From Agromyces sp. 3263 (lineage in GTDB: Bacteria > Actinomycetota > Actinomycetes > Actinomycetales > Microbacteriaceae), in contig NZ_JAVDUV010000001.1 of the NCBI RefSeq assembly GCF_031456545.1, positions 682,001 through 746,000 of the forward strand: a DNA stretch of 64,000 nucleotides, read 5' to 3'. The position numbers were made by a program, and so were the translations under genes. Shown here in pieces: positions 42,129-49,938 of this stretch (position 1 is its first letter; every line of letters starts with the position of its first letter). The notes beneath the pieces are model-generated. The model ran no database searches and had not been told where the DNA came from. It worked only from the letters and a program-made list of their open reading frames with translations.

Positions 42129-42148
42129 CAATGGGGTAAGATCGAGTC

Positions 42149-42670
42149 ATGACGAGCGAGACGAGATGGCTGAGCACCGAGGAATCCGCCGCCTGGGTGC
42201 GCCTCGTCGCGCTCACGGAGCTGCTGCCCGGTGCGCTCGACGCCCAGCTGCTGCGCGACGCCGGGCTCACGCACTTCGAGTACGGGGTGCTCATGGCGCT
42301 CGGCGCGGCATCCGACCGCACCATGCACATGACCGAACTCGCCTCCCGAACCAACGCGACCCTCCCCCGCCTGTCGCATGTCGCGCGGCGACTCGAGGAG
42401 CGCGGGCTCATCCGCCGGTTCCCGTGCCCCGAGGACCGTCGCGCCACGAACGCCACCATCACCGACGCCGGCCTGCAGCTCATCGCGGATGCCGCGCCCG
42501 GCCACGTCGACACGGTGCGGTCGAACGTGCTCGACGCGCTCTCCCCCGAGCAGCTCGAGCAGCTCTACGCCATCGCCGGGGCCGTGCTCGCACGGCTCGA
42601 CCCCGACGAGCGGCTGACGGCGACGTCGTGCCAGTTCAGCGAGGGTCCGGCCGTCGCCCGCGCGGGCTGA
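42149..42670 (+). CDS. MarR family transcriptional regulator
   Basis: A 173-residue winged-helix regulator: LTHFEYGVLMALGAASDRTMHMTELASRT leads into the recognition helix NATLPRLSHVARRLEERGLI (about 70-89) and wing RFPCPEDRRATNATITDAG. It should bind the palindromes in the divergent gap and repress the NAD(P)-binding oxidoreductase and itself until a phenolic compound or oxidant releases it. TAAGAT ends 6 nt before the ATG, so translation probably starts at the transcript's first base. Confidence 0.92.
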   Translation: MTSETRWLSTEESAAWVRLVALTELLPGALDAQLLRDAGLTHFEYGVLMALGAASDRTMHMTELASRTNATLPRLSHVARRLEERGLIRRFPCPEDRRATNATITDAGLQLIADAAPGHVDTVRSNVLDALSPEQLEQLYAIAGAVLARLDPDERLTATSCQFSEGPAVARAG

Positions 42671-42717
42671 CCGCCTCCCCGATCGAGGAGCGCGGAGCCC
42701 CGGTAGCCGCGCCCATG

Positions 42718-42776
42718 TCGAGAGCGCGCAGATTGCGGGTGCTCGTCCGTCGCACCCACGTTCTGCGCGCTCTCGA
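42718..42776. repeat. 59-bp inverted-repeat structure
   Basis: Perfect 15-bp arms TCGAGAGCGCGCAGA (42718-42732) and its complement (42762-42776) around a 29-nt interior that can extend the pairing (GGGTG with CACCC-like bases). It lies in the 242-bp gap between the marR and clpP genes, which otherwise shows only short imperfect repeats of GCTGCGGGCAG. It could terminate the marR transcript. Confidence 0.55.
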
Positions 42777-42912
42777 TGAGGTCGGTCGGTCAGGCAGCGC
42801 GGCCGAGCGCGGCACGCTGCGGGCAGCACAGCTCAGGGCAGCGCTGCTGCGGGCAGTGCTGCCATGAGCGGCATCCGCCCCACCGCCGCCGACCCCGGCG
42901 CAGGCTGGGGAC

Positions 42913-43536
42913 ATGAGCGATCACGAGACCCCACCGATGCAGCCGATCGACGCCGAGCTCACGCGACGGCTGTTCCACGAGCGCATCATCGTGCTCGGCG
43001 ACGAGCTCGACCAGACCGGCGGCAACCGCATCATCGCGCAGCTGCTCACCCTGGCCGCCGACGACCCGCGGTGCGACATCCGCTTCTGGATCAACTCACC
43101 GGGCGGGTCGGTACCCGCGATGCTCGCGATCATGGACGTGATGCGCGCCATCCCGAACGAGGTCGCGACCATCGCCGTCGGCTGGGCGGCGAGCGCCGGC
43201 CAGTTCCTGCTCACGGCGGGCACGCCCGGCAAGCGGTACGCGCTGCCGCACGCTCGCGTGCTCATGCACCAGGGCTCGTCGGGCATCGGCGGCACCGCCG
43301 TCGACGTGGAGCTGCAGGCCGACGACCTCCGGTACACGCGCGACGTGGTGCTCGGCATCACCGCCGAGCTCACCGGGCAGCCGATCGAGCGCATCGCCCA
43401 GGATTCATTGCGCGACCGCTGGTACACCGCCGAGCAGGCCGTGGAGTACGGCTTCGTCGACCGGGTGGTGCACCGCTCCGAGGAGCTCTACGGCGGCAGC
43501 GCCCGCCAGATGACCGGACTGCGGGTGCCGGCATGA
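42913..43536 (+). CDS. clpP: ClpP protease subunit, catalytically intact paralogue
   Basis: A 207-residue ClpP. The catalytic triad is complete: Ser94 in GWAASAGQF, His119 in LMHQGSSG and Asp168 in SLRDRWYTAEQAVEYG. The oxyanion-loop sequence NSPGGSV is also kept. It would form heptameric rings that degrade proteins delivered by ClpC or ClpX. The next gene encodes a ClpP-like subunit without the serine and overlaps this stop by 4 nt, so the two are made together and may form mixed rings. This pair is probably accessory to the essential clpP1P2, since neither clpX nor tig is adjacent. CAGGCT ends 6 nt before the ATG. Confidence 0.93.
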   Translation: MSDHETPPMQPIDAELTRRLFHERIIVLGDELDQTGGNRIIAQLLTLAADDPRCDIRFWINSPGGSVPAMLAIMDVMRAIPNEVATIAVGWAASAGQFLLTAGTPGKRYALPHARVLMHQGSSGIGGTAVDVELQADDLRYTRDVVLGITAELTGQPIERIAQDSLRDRWYTAEQAVEYGFVDRVVHRSEELYGGSARQMTGLRVPA

Positions 43537-44138
43537 GCTCCTACACGATCCCCTACGTCGTCGAGAAGCGGGGCAACGCCGAGCGCACGATGGACGTGTA
43601 CAGCCGCCTGCTCTCCGAGCGCATCGTCTACCTCGGCACCGAGATCGACGACGGCGTCGCGAACGTGCTCATCGCGCAGTTCCTGCACCTCGCGTCGGAG
43701 TCGAGCGAGACGCCGATCAGCCTGTACCTGAACTCGCCCGGCGGTTCGCCCGGCGCCGCCCTCGCGGTGTACGACACGATGCAGCACATCCGGCCGGATG
43801 TCGCGACGACGTGCGTCGGACAGGCCGGCGGCCCCGCCGCGGTGCTGCTCGCGGGCGGCGCGAAGGGGCAGCGGGCGATCCTCCCGCACGGCAAGGTCAC
43901 GCTGCACCAGCCCTCGACGCAGGGACGCGGCACCGTGCCCGACCTCATCCTGCACGCCGACGAGGTGGTGCGCGTGCGGGCCGAGCTCGAGGCGGCGCTC
44001 GCGGCCGACACGGGGCGCGACGTGCTGACGCTGCGCCACGACACCGACCGCGACCTCATCCTGCCCGCCGCGGCCGCGGTCGCCTACGGCCTCGCCGACC
44101 ACGTGCTCGAGGCGCAGGCGCTGGCCGCCTTCCGCTAG
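43533..44138 (+). CDS. ClpP-like subunit lacking the catalytic serine
   Basis: A 201-residue ClpP homologue with normal length and fold signatures (YLNSPGGSPGAALAVYD, AYGLADHVLEA). The nucleophile region reads VGQAGGPAAVLLAGGAKG: the position of the serine is Gly100. His125 (TLHQPS) and Asp172 (DTDRD) remain. The Ser-His distance in the intact partner is 25 residues (94/119), and Gly100 to His125 is also 25, so the alignment is firm. It is thus a likely pseudo-protease comparable in concept to plant and cyanobacterial ClpR. Its probable role is structural: a ring partner that alters chaperone docking or chamber activity. The stop shares CTAG with the convergent gene. Confidence 0.92.
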   Translation: MSSYTIPYVVEKRGNAERTMDVYSRLLSERIVYLGTEIDDGVANVLIAQFLHLASESSETPISLYLNSPGGSPGAALAVYDTMQHIRPDVATTCVGQAGGPAAVLLAGGAKGQRAILPHGKVTLHQPSTQGRGTVPDLILHADEVVRVRAELEAALAADTGRDVLTLRHDTDRDLILPAAAAVAYGLADHVLEAQALAAFR

Positions 44139-44557
44139 GACGGGTCGGGCGACGAGGCGGGCCGCGAGCCGGATGGCCCGTCGCCGTCGGTCCGCCCGGC
44201 GAGCAGCTCGTCGACGAGGTCTCGCACGGTCGCCTCGAACGCGACGAAGGCCGGGTTCGCGGCGGCGTCCTCCGACCACAGGCGCAGCTCGCGGCGGTCG
44301 CGCCCGGCACCGAGCTCCACCGCGACGGGCACCTCGTCGTCGGCGATGCGGCGCGTCGATCCCCGGAGGTGCGCGAGGTCGGCGGCCTCGACCGCGTCCG
44401 AGAGTCGCTCGGCCTGCGCGGGGGTGAGCACGCCGGTCGCCTCACGACGCCCGAGGTCGCCACGACCGGAACGGGACGCGGCCGCGGTGCCGTCGGGCTG
44501 GACGGTCAGGGTCACGTAGCCGGACATCTCGTGTCCTCGCCGGTAGTGCAGGTTCAT
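44135..44557 (-). CDS. Hypothetical protein, protealysin-inhibitor-like size
   Basis: A 140-residue protein from the ATG at 44557, which has GAGGAG 10 nt upstream; a GTG at 44575 overlapping the upstream stop is an alternative. It begins YVTLTVQPDGTAAASRSG, continues with LTPAQAERLSDAVEAADLAHL and a charged central sheet-like part, and ends in a disordered Gly/Ser/Pro tail. I recognise no family with certainty. The layout (beta strand with Arg/Ser-rich middle, then AEAADLA) is reminiscent of small emfourin-like protease inhibitors that sit beside metalloproteases. The upstream gene is a HEFGH metalloprotease-like protein, so an inhibitor or partner role is a reasonable guess. Confidence 0.6.
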   Translation of the reverse strand: MNLHYRRGHEMSGYVTLTVQPDGTAAASRSGRGDLGRREATGVLTPAQAERLSDAVEAADLAHLRGSTRRIADDEVPVAVELGAGRDRRELRLWSEDAAANPAFVAFEATVRDLVDELLAGRTDGDGPSGSRPASSPDPS

Positions 44558-44571
44558 CTCGGCTCTGCTCC

Positions 44572-45447
44572 TCACATCTCCCGCAGGGAACAGGTGTAGC
44601 CGGCGAAGGCCCGCGCCACCTCGGTGACGATGTGCTGGAAGTGGCGTGCCCTGAATCGCGCTTGCGGGATGCCCTGAGCGTAGTAGTTCGCCATGATGCT
44701 GTGGTCGTTCGTCAGCACCCGGCCGGGGATCGCCGGGTTCGAGTACTCGTCGCTCACGCCGAGCGCCGCGTGGCCGAACTCGTGCGCGTAGGTGATGTCG
44801 ATCTCGGGAGCCCCGCTGCCCTCGAGCTCGTAGACGTTGCCGCCGGCCGCCGCCATCGCGCTGTCGCCGCCCGGGGCGCCACCGTGCACGCCGATCTGGT
44901 AGCCGGTGTCGGAGTCGTACAGGAGGAACGTGATCGGCAGCTCGATCGGCGCCGGCCCGGCGGCGGCCGAGTTCGGCGTGCAGACGACCTTGAACTTGTT
45001 GTCGAGGTAGGAGTACGCCGCGGTCTTCACGCGGCGGATGAAGGCGGCGTACGCGGCATCCGACGCCCAGGTGCCATGGCGCACCCAGTTGATGCCGAGC
45101 GTGATCTCGATGGTCGACTGCGTGCGGTTGAGGATGAGGTCCTGCGTGTACGTGTTGCCCGTGTCGGTCGTCTCGGAGATCGCCGTGCGGGTCGTCACAT
45201 CGCGGCTGACCACGGGCACGGCCCCCGCAGGCACCCCTCGGAGCTGCTCCCCGGCGACCACCCGCTGCGCCACGCGGTTGCCGACCGTGCCCTGCATCCT
45301 GGCCATCGCGTCCCGTGCGATGCCGGCCGGTTCGGCTCGCAACCGGGCGGTGTCGAGCCCGGGCGCCTCCGCACGGTGGGCCGTGGGGGCGGGCACCGGT
45401 GCGTCCTGCGCCTCCGGGCCCTGCTCCAGGTGACGGATGCGGCCCAT
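44572..45447 (-). CDS. Zinc-metalloprotease-like protein with GNR-type N-terminal motif
   Basis: A 291-residue protein. No signal peptide is seen. Residues about 48-68 (AMARMQGTVGNRVAQRVV) match the LQRxxGNRAVxxL motif found at the N-termini of many actinobacterial proteins linked to extracellular contractile injection systems. The central part is a beta-rich domain, and at about 225-240 lies YAHEFGHAALGVSDEY, an HExxH zinc motif followed by DEY, reminiscent of M64-type peptidases. It could be an exported or injected peptidase. The ATG at 45447 is preceded by a weak G-rich site. The next gene downstream may encode a partner. No contractile-system genes are in the window. Confidence 0.7.
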   Translation of the reverse strand: MGRIRHLEQGPEAQDAPVPAPTAHRAEAPGLDTARLRAEPAGIARDAMARMQGTVGNRVAQRVVAGEQLRGVPAGAVPVVSRDVTTRTAISETTDTGNTYTQDLILNRTQSTIEITLGINWVRHGTWASDAAYAAFIRRVKTAAYSYLDNKFKVVCTPNSAAAGPAPIELPITFLLYDSDTGYQIGVHGGAPGGDSAMAAAGGNVYELEGSGAPEIDITYAHEFGHAALGVSDEYSNPAIPGRVLTNDHSIMANYYAQGIPQARFRARHFQHIVTEVARAFAGYTCSLREM

Positions 45448-45553
45448 CCCACCATCGTCGCTCGCGACCGCGGCGGAGACCTGCTCCAATGTGCAGGCGT
45501 TCGGGCAGGCTCGCGGGCGCATCCGAGCGCGGGCGCGGGCGTGGCCCGCGGCG

Positions 45554-46033
45554 CTACGCCGCGAGCAGGAACACGTCGCCGGGCGCGGCGAGCCCGACGC
45601 CCGCCACGACGACCGAGCCCGCGGCATCCGCGTGGCCCAGGTCGACGATGGCGACGTCGAGCGGATGCGGCGCCGCAGCGTCCGCCCGGAACGCGTAGGA
45701 CGCCTCGACGGTGAGCCGCTCGCGCCGCTCGGCCTCGCGGCGCTCCTCGTCGAGCCGCGCGCCGAGCCGGTCGCCGACGCGGCGCACGACGTCGACGAGC
45801 TCGAGGCCGAGCGCGTCGGCGACCGACCCGAGGATCTCGGATGACGGCTCCTTGCGGCCGCGCTCGATCTCGGAGAGGTACTGCGGCGAGACGCCCGCCG
45901 TGGCGGCGACCTCGGTCAGGATGCGCTCCTGCTCGAGGCGCTCAACGCGGAGCACCTCGCCGAGCACGTGCCGCCAGAGCGGCTTGGTGGCATGCGGGGC
46001 GACCGCCCCCGGGAACTCGACGACCTTGCCCAT
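45554..46033 (-). CDS. XRE-family regulator, ClgR-like
   Basis: A 159-residue protein with an N-terminal helix-turn-helix: PLWRHVLGEVLRVERLEQER, then ILTEVAATAGVSPQYLSEIE and RGRKEPSSEILGSVADALG (residues about 18-77). The YLSEIERGRKEPSSE stretch closely resembles ClgR, the activator of clp genes in actinobacteria. The C-terminal 80 residues (Glu/Arg-rich helix, then a Val/Ala/Gly-rich end) are not ClgR-typical. With the clpP pair about 2 kb away, a role in controlling them is plausible, but I did not find a clear ClgR box before clpP. TAGCCT ends 6 nt before the ATG. Confidence 0.8.
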   Translation of the reverse strand: MGKVVEFPGAVAPHATKPLWRHVLGEVLRVERLEQERILTEVAATAGVSPQYLSEIERGRKEPSSEILGSVADALGLELVDVVRRVGDRLGARLDEERREAERRERLTVEASYAFRADAAAPHPLDVAIVDLGHADAAGSVVVAGVGLAAPGDVFLLAA

Positions 46034-46103
46034 GTGCCGAGGCTAATCGTGCGCCGTCGCCGTCGTCAGCCCGATCCGCTCAGGGCAGAATCCGGATGCC
46101 GCG

Positions 46104-46598
46104 TCAGCCCGCCGCGCACTCCTCGGCGCCGTCGCACGCGGTCGAACCGCCGAGGCGTCGGAGCACGCGGGACGACGCCTCGGCGAGCACGCGCTTCTCG
46201 TCGGGCTCGAGCGCGTCGAGGAAGAGGCTGCGGATGGCCGACGCGTGGTCGCGCATCGCCCCGAGCAGTGCCCGCCGACCGTCGCGCGTGAGCACGATGA
46301 GCGACCCGCGGGCGTCGGTGTCGCACTCCACCCGCTCGATGAGTCCGCGCGCGACCATGCGGGTGAGCTGGTGCGAGAGGCGGCTCTTCTCCCACCCGAT
46401 CGCGGCGCCGAGCGCACCGGGGCGCAGGCGCCGGTCGGGTGCCTTGAAGAGCGTGAGCAGCACGGTGTAGTCGCCCTGGGAGAGGCCCGCGTCGGACTGG
46501 AGGCGCCGGTCGAGCTCGCGCATCAGGTCGCGGTGCATGGTCAGGAAGTCCTGCCAGAGCTCCCACTCCGCCTCGTCGATCTCGGACACCTCGGACAT
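46104..46598 (-). CDS. MarR family transcriptional regulator
   Basis: A 164-residue winged-helix protein: GLSQGDYTVLLTLFKAPDRRLRP leads into ALGAAIGWEKSRLSHQLTRMVARGLI (recognition helix) and the wing VECDTDARGSLIVLTRDGRR. It is divergent from an FMN reductase gene, and the gap holds two TGACRYGTCA palindromes. Two Cys near the C-terminus (ACDGAEECAAG) could give redox sensing. TAGGCT ends 6 nt before the ATG, so the mRNA is probably leaderless. The arrangement mirrors the MarR pair at 41471-42670. Confidence 0.92.
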   Translation of the reverse strand: MSEVSEIDEAEWELWQDFLTMHRDLMRELDRRLQSDAGLSQGDYTVLLTLFKAPDRRLRPGALGAAIGWEKSRLSHQLTRMVARGLIERVECDTDARGSLIVLTRDGRRALLGAMRDHASAIRSLFLDALEPDEKRVLAEASSRVLRRLGGSTACDGAEECAAG

Positions 46599-46620
46599 GC
46601 CCCCAGCCTAGCCGAGGTTG

Positions 46621-46660
46621 GTTGACGTGTCATCTATTAAGGATATGATGACGCGTCAAC
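46621..46660. promoter_or_regulatory. Double MarR operator
   Basis: Arms GTTGACGTGTCATC (46621-46634) and GATGACGCGTCAAC (46647-46660) are complementary but for one base, with a 12-bp AT-rich centre. Each arm itself contains a palindrome TGACRYGTCA, so it reads as two dimer sites 26 bp apart. It lies in the divergent marR/FMN-reductase gap. Confidence 0.7.
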
Positions 46661-46684
46661 TACTTCATCGGGAAGGCACACACC

Positions 46685-47275
46685 ATGTCCACTGTCAGGA
46701 TCGGCATCATCATCGGCAGCACGCGTCCGGGCCGCGTCGGCGACCAGGTCGCGAACTGGGTGCTCGAGCACGCCGCCACGCGCACCGACGCCGAGTTCGA
46801 GCTCGTCGACCTCGCCGACTTCGCACTCCCCCACCTCGATGAGGCCATGCCGCCCAGCCTCGGTCAGTACGCCAACGACCACACGAAGGCCTGGGCCGAG
46901 AAGGTCGACTCCTTCGACGGCTACATCTTCGTGACGCCCGAGTACAACCACTCCACCTCGGGCGCCCTCAAGAACGCGCTCGACTTCGTCTACGGCGAGT
47001 GGAACGACAAGGCGGCCGGACTCGTCAGCTACGGCGCGGCAGGCGGGACCCGCGCGGCCGAGCACCTCCGGCTCATCCTCGGCGAGCTGCAGGTCGCCGA
47101 CGTGCGCCAGCAGGTCGCGTTCTCGCTCATGACCGACTTCGAGAACTACCACGTGTTCACGCCCGCGGCCTACCACCAGGGCATGCTCGCGGCCCAGCTC
47201 GACCAGCTCGTGCCGTGGGCCGCCGCCCTCAAGGGCGTGCGCGACGCGCGCTCCGCGCTCGCCCAGGCGGCCTGA
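46685..47275 (+). CDS. NADPH-dependent FMN reductase
   Basis: A 196-residue flavodoxin-like reductase with the FMN-phosphate motif GSTRPGRVGDQVANW (about 11-25) and the second FMN loop TPEYNHSTSGALKNALDFVY (about 80-99). Such enzymes reduce FMN, quinones, azo dyes or chromate with NAD(P)H. Control by the divergent MarR suggests induction by quinones or aromatic compounds. It has a GGGAAGG site upstream of its ATG and ends at a strong terminator. Confidence 0.92.
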   Translation: MSTVRIGIIIGSTRPGRVGDQVANWVLEHAATRTDAEFELVDLADFALPHLDEAMPPSLGQYANDHTKAWAEKVDSFDGYIFVTPEYNHSTSGALKNALDFVYGEWNDKAAGLVSYGAAGGTRAAEHLRLILGELQVADVRQQVAFSLMTDFENYHVFTPAAYHQGMLAAQLDQLVPWAAALKGVRDARSALAQAA

Positions 47276-47297
47276 CCCGACCGGCCGCGCTTCGCGC

Positions 47298-47343
47298 ACG
47301 AACGCCCCGGCGCCCGCTCATCGCGGTGCGCCGGGGCGTTCGT
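47298..47343. terminator. Bidirectional terminator, perfect 16-bp stem
   Basis: Arms ACGAACGCCCCGGCGC (47298-47313) and its complement (47328-47343) flank a 14-nt loop. It lies between the convergent FMN reductase and DUF1540 genes, 6 bp from the latter's stop. Confidence 0.8.
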
Positions 47344-47349
47344 CGTGGC

Positions 47350-47652
47350 TCAGGCCGGCTCGTAGGTGAGGCAGTCGGCATCGTCGACGCCCGGGCCGAC
47401 GCGAACGGATGCCGCGGTGCACTCGAGCGAGGAATTGTGCACGCACTCCGACCGCTGGCAGGCGCCGACGTGCGAGAGCACCTTGTCGAGTCCGCCCTTC
47501 GTGCCGAGCGGGATGAAGGTGGCGCACTCCGCGTCGCCGACGGATCCGCCGATGGTGACCGCGGCGGCGTGGCAGTGCGAATGGTCGTTGTACGAACAGC
47601 CGGACACCGAACACTCGGCGACGGCGGGCAGATCGTCGAGCGTCATGCTCAT
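47350..47652 (-). CDS. DUF1540 protein, two cysteine-rich repeats
   Basis: A 100-residue protein made of two DUF1540 units. Each has four cysteines in the order C-x3-C, C, C: AECSVSGCSYN...CHA...AECATF and GACQRSECVHN...CTA...ADCLTY. Eight cysteines in 100 residues suggest small metal-binding (probably zinc) knuckles. The ATG at 47652 has GGAGG at ideal spacing; TTG at 47664 is less likely. No function is established for the family; it stands alone between a terminator and an iron-box-like site. Confidence 0.85.
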   Translation of the reverse strand: MSMTLDDLPAVAECSVSGCSYNDHSHCHAAAVTIGGSVGDAECATFIPLGTKGGLDKVLSHVGACQRSECVHNSSLECTAASVRVGPGVDDADCLTYEPA

Positions 47653-47765
47653 GGTGACCTCCAAGGGCGGTTGCGACGGTGCGATACCGCGATGCTAGCC
47701 CCGACGACCGGTCGCCCGCAGCATCCGACGCCGACTTTTCCGCAGATCAGGGGCACTTTCTTGGT

Positions 47766-47782
47766 GAGGCTAGCCTAACCTT
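47766..47782. promoter_or_regulatory. DtxR/IdeR-like iron box GAGGCTAGCCTAACCTT
   Basis: Fourteen of 17 positions match the TAGGTTAGCCTAACCTA consensus of actinobacterial iron-dependent repressors. It is 126 bp upstream of the MFS gene at 47908, in a 243-bp gap that has no gene. The regulator gene is not in the window. Confidence 0.6.
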
Positions 47783-47907
47783 CGTGCGCCGGGCGACTCG
47801 TCCCCGCAGCCGCTCTTCACCGCTGCGGCGACGAACTTCGGATGGATGCCATCGACCGTGGCACCGGCCTAGGGTGAGCGAGTCACCCGTACGAGATCGG
47901 AGCGCAC

Positions 47908-49530
47908 GTGGCATCCGCAGCACGCCGTTGGATCGGCCTGGTCGTCATCAGCCTCGCCGTCGCGCTGATCATCGTCGACTCGACGATCGTGAACGTGGCG
48001 ATCCCCTCGATCGTCGACGACCTCGGCATCACGTCCACCCAGGTGCAGTGGGTGCAGGAGAGCTACACCATCGTGTTCGCCGCCCTGCTGCTCACCTTCG
48101 GCACCATCGCCGACCGCGTGGGCCGGCGCCGCATGATGGTCATCGGCATCACGATCTTCAGCCTCGCGAGCGTCGCCGCAGCCCTCGCGCCGACGGGCGA
48201 CCTGCTCATCCTCTCGCGGGTCGTGCAGGGCGTCGGCGGCGCGATGATCCTGCCGGCTTCCCTGTCGATCATCAACGCGAACTTCCACGGCCGCGAGCGC
48301 GGCATTGCCTTCGCGGTGTGGGGCTCGACGATCGGTGGCATGGCTGCGGTCGGACCGCTGCTCGGCGGCTGGCTCACGACGGACTACTCGTGGCGGTGGG
48401 CGTTCGGCATCAACGTGCCGCTCGGCATCATCACGATCGTTGGTGCCCTGCTCACCGTCGCCGAGTCACGGGCCGCCCACCCCATGCGCCTCGACCCGGT
48501 GGGCGCCGTGCTCTCGGTGATCACCTCGGCGAGCCTCGTCTTCGCCCTCATCGAGGGCCGCACCTACGGGTGGTGGGAGACCGAGTCGCCGCTCATGTTC
48601 GGCGACTGGGAGTGGACCTTCCCGATCTCGCCCACGCCGTTCATCTTCGCGATCGCCGTGCTGAGCGGCGCCGCCTTCGTGGCCTGGGGCCTCGCCCGGC
48701 AACGGCGGGGCCAGGACCCGATGCTGCCCTTCGGGCTGCTCCGCATCCCGTCGTTCCGCAACGGCAACATCGCGGCGCTCATCGTGTCGCTGGGCGAGTT
48801 CGGCATCATCCTCTCGCTGCCGCTCTGGCTGCAGAACGTCCTCGGCTACGACGCCTTGCAGACCGGCTACGTGCTGCTCGGGCTCGCGATCGGCGCGTTC
48901 GCCGCCAGCGGCGTCGCGGGCACCCTCGGCCAGCGGGTCGCGCCAGTGTGGACCGTGCGCGTGGGCATCCTGCTCGAGATCGCCGGCCTCGTCGTCATCG
49001 CGCTCGTCATCGCGGTCGACACCCCGTGGTGGCAGATCGTCATCGGCCTGTTCGTGTACGGGTTCGGGGTTGGTCTCGCGACCGCGCAACTCACCGGCGT
49101 CGTGCTCGCCGACGTGCCCGTCGGCCAGAGCGGCCAGGCATCGGGCACGCAGAGCACCGCGCGCCAGTTCGGCTCGGCGCTCGGCATCGCCATCCTCGGC
49201 ACGGTGCTGTTCACCTCGCTCGGGGCCAACCTCGACGACCAGCTCGAGCCGTTCGTGCCCGAGCCGCAGCGCGAGCAGGTCGTCGACGCGGTGGTCGACT
49301 CCGCCGGGGCGGCCATCCCGGCCATCGAGGCGCAGTCGCCCGAGGCCGCGCAGGCGGCCCGCGAGGCGTTCAGCGATGCCACCCGGGCGTCGGCGCTCAC
49401 GGCGGCCGGATTCCTCGCGGTCGGGCTCCTGGCCACGATCTCGCTCGGCTCGGGGCGCCGGCAGGACATCTCCTCGCCCGGCGACGACATCGACACAGTC
49501 CCGGCCGCGAGCGGCGGATCGCCGGCCTAG
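47908..49530 (+). CDS. MFS exporter, DHA2 (14-TM) type
   Basis: A 540-residue carrier with about 14 helices; motif D1/A region DSTIVNVAIPSIVDDLG and RVGRRRMMVIG, motif B SRVVQGVGGAMILPASLSI and motif C AAVGPLLGGWLTTDYSWRW are all clear. It starts at GTG 47908 behind GATCGGAG. The C-terminal 90 residues contain a cytosolic helix with DATRASAL and a final pair. Because a DtxR/IdeR-like box lies upstream, export of a siderophore or another iron-linked metabolite is possible; the box-to-gene distance of 126 bp leaves this open. Confidence 0.9.
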   Translation: MASAARRWIGLVVISLAVALIIVDSTIVNVAIPSIVDDLGITSTQVQWVQESYTIVFAALLLTFGTIADRVGRRRMMVIGITIFSLASVAAALAPTGDLLILSRVVQGVGGAMILPASLSIINANFHGRERGIAFAVWGSTIGGMAAVGPLLGGWLTTDYSWRWAFGINVPLGIITIVGALLTVAESRAAHPMRLDPVGAVLSVITSASLVFALIEGRTYGWWETESPLMFGDWEWTFPISPTPFIFAIAVLSGAAFVAWGLARQRRGQDPMLPFGLLRIPSFRNGNIAALIVSLGEFGIILSLPLWLQNVLGYDALQTGYVLLGLAIGAFAASGVAGTLGQRVAPVWTVRVGILLEIAGLVVIALVIAVDTPWWQIVIGLFVYGFGVGLATAQLTGVVLADVPVGQSGQASGTQSTARQFGSALGIAILGTVLFTSLGANLDDQLEPFVPEPQREQVVDAVVDSAGAAIPAIEAQSPEAAQAAREAFSDATRASALTAAGFLAVGLLATISLGSGRRQDISSPGDDIDTVPAASGGSPA

Positions 49531-49543
49531 GACGTCCGGCGAC

Positions 49544-49759
49544 TCAGTCCGGTGCGTTGTCGGGGTCGACCGCCTCGAGGGTCTGCTCCTCGACCGGGTT
49601 GTCGGCGTCGAGCTCGTTCGCGTCGGGGCCGAGGTCGTCGCCGTCGTACATGAGGTCGTCGGCGTCGTTGCGCGGCTCGCCCTCGGTCTCGTCCTGCCCG
49701 ACGTCGGGCGTGAAGCGGTCGGCGTCGTGCCGCTGGGCGTGGTCGCGTGGGTCGGTCAT
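49544..49759 (-). CDS. Small acidic hypothetical protein
   Basis: A 71-residue, strongly acidic protein (about 20 Asp/Glu) without hydrophobic or structural segments, so probably unfolded. GAGGAGG precedes the ATG at 49759, which supports translation. It lies convergently 13 bp from the MFS gene. No family recognised. Similar short acidic proteins are common in Microbacteriaceae, but I cannot name a function. Confidence 0.6.
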   Translation of the reverse strand: MTDPRDHAQRHDADRFTPDVGQDETEGEPRNDADDLMYDGDDLGPDANELDADNPVEEQTLEAVDPDNAPD

Positions 49760-49938
49760 GGCCCCTCCTCGGTCGAAGGCCGCATGCGGATGCCCCGGGC
49801 GATCTCCCATCCGGATGCCGCGTGCGGATGCCTCCAGCGTCCGCTCGACCGGCGCGAGGGTCAACGGGTTGACGGATTGCCTCTGGTGGGCGCGCGCCCG
49901 GGCACGACAGAATGGCGGAGAGCCCTTCGGAGGTGCAC

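Noticed and set aside
42777..42912. A ClgR box before clpP
   Set aside because: I looked for a CGC-N5-GCG type site in the gap and saw only generic GC-rich repeats; no convincing match.
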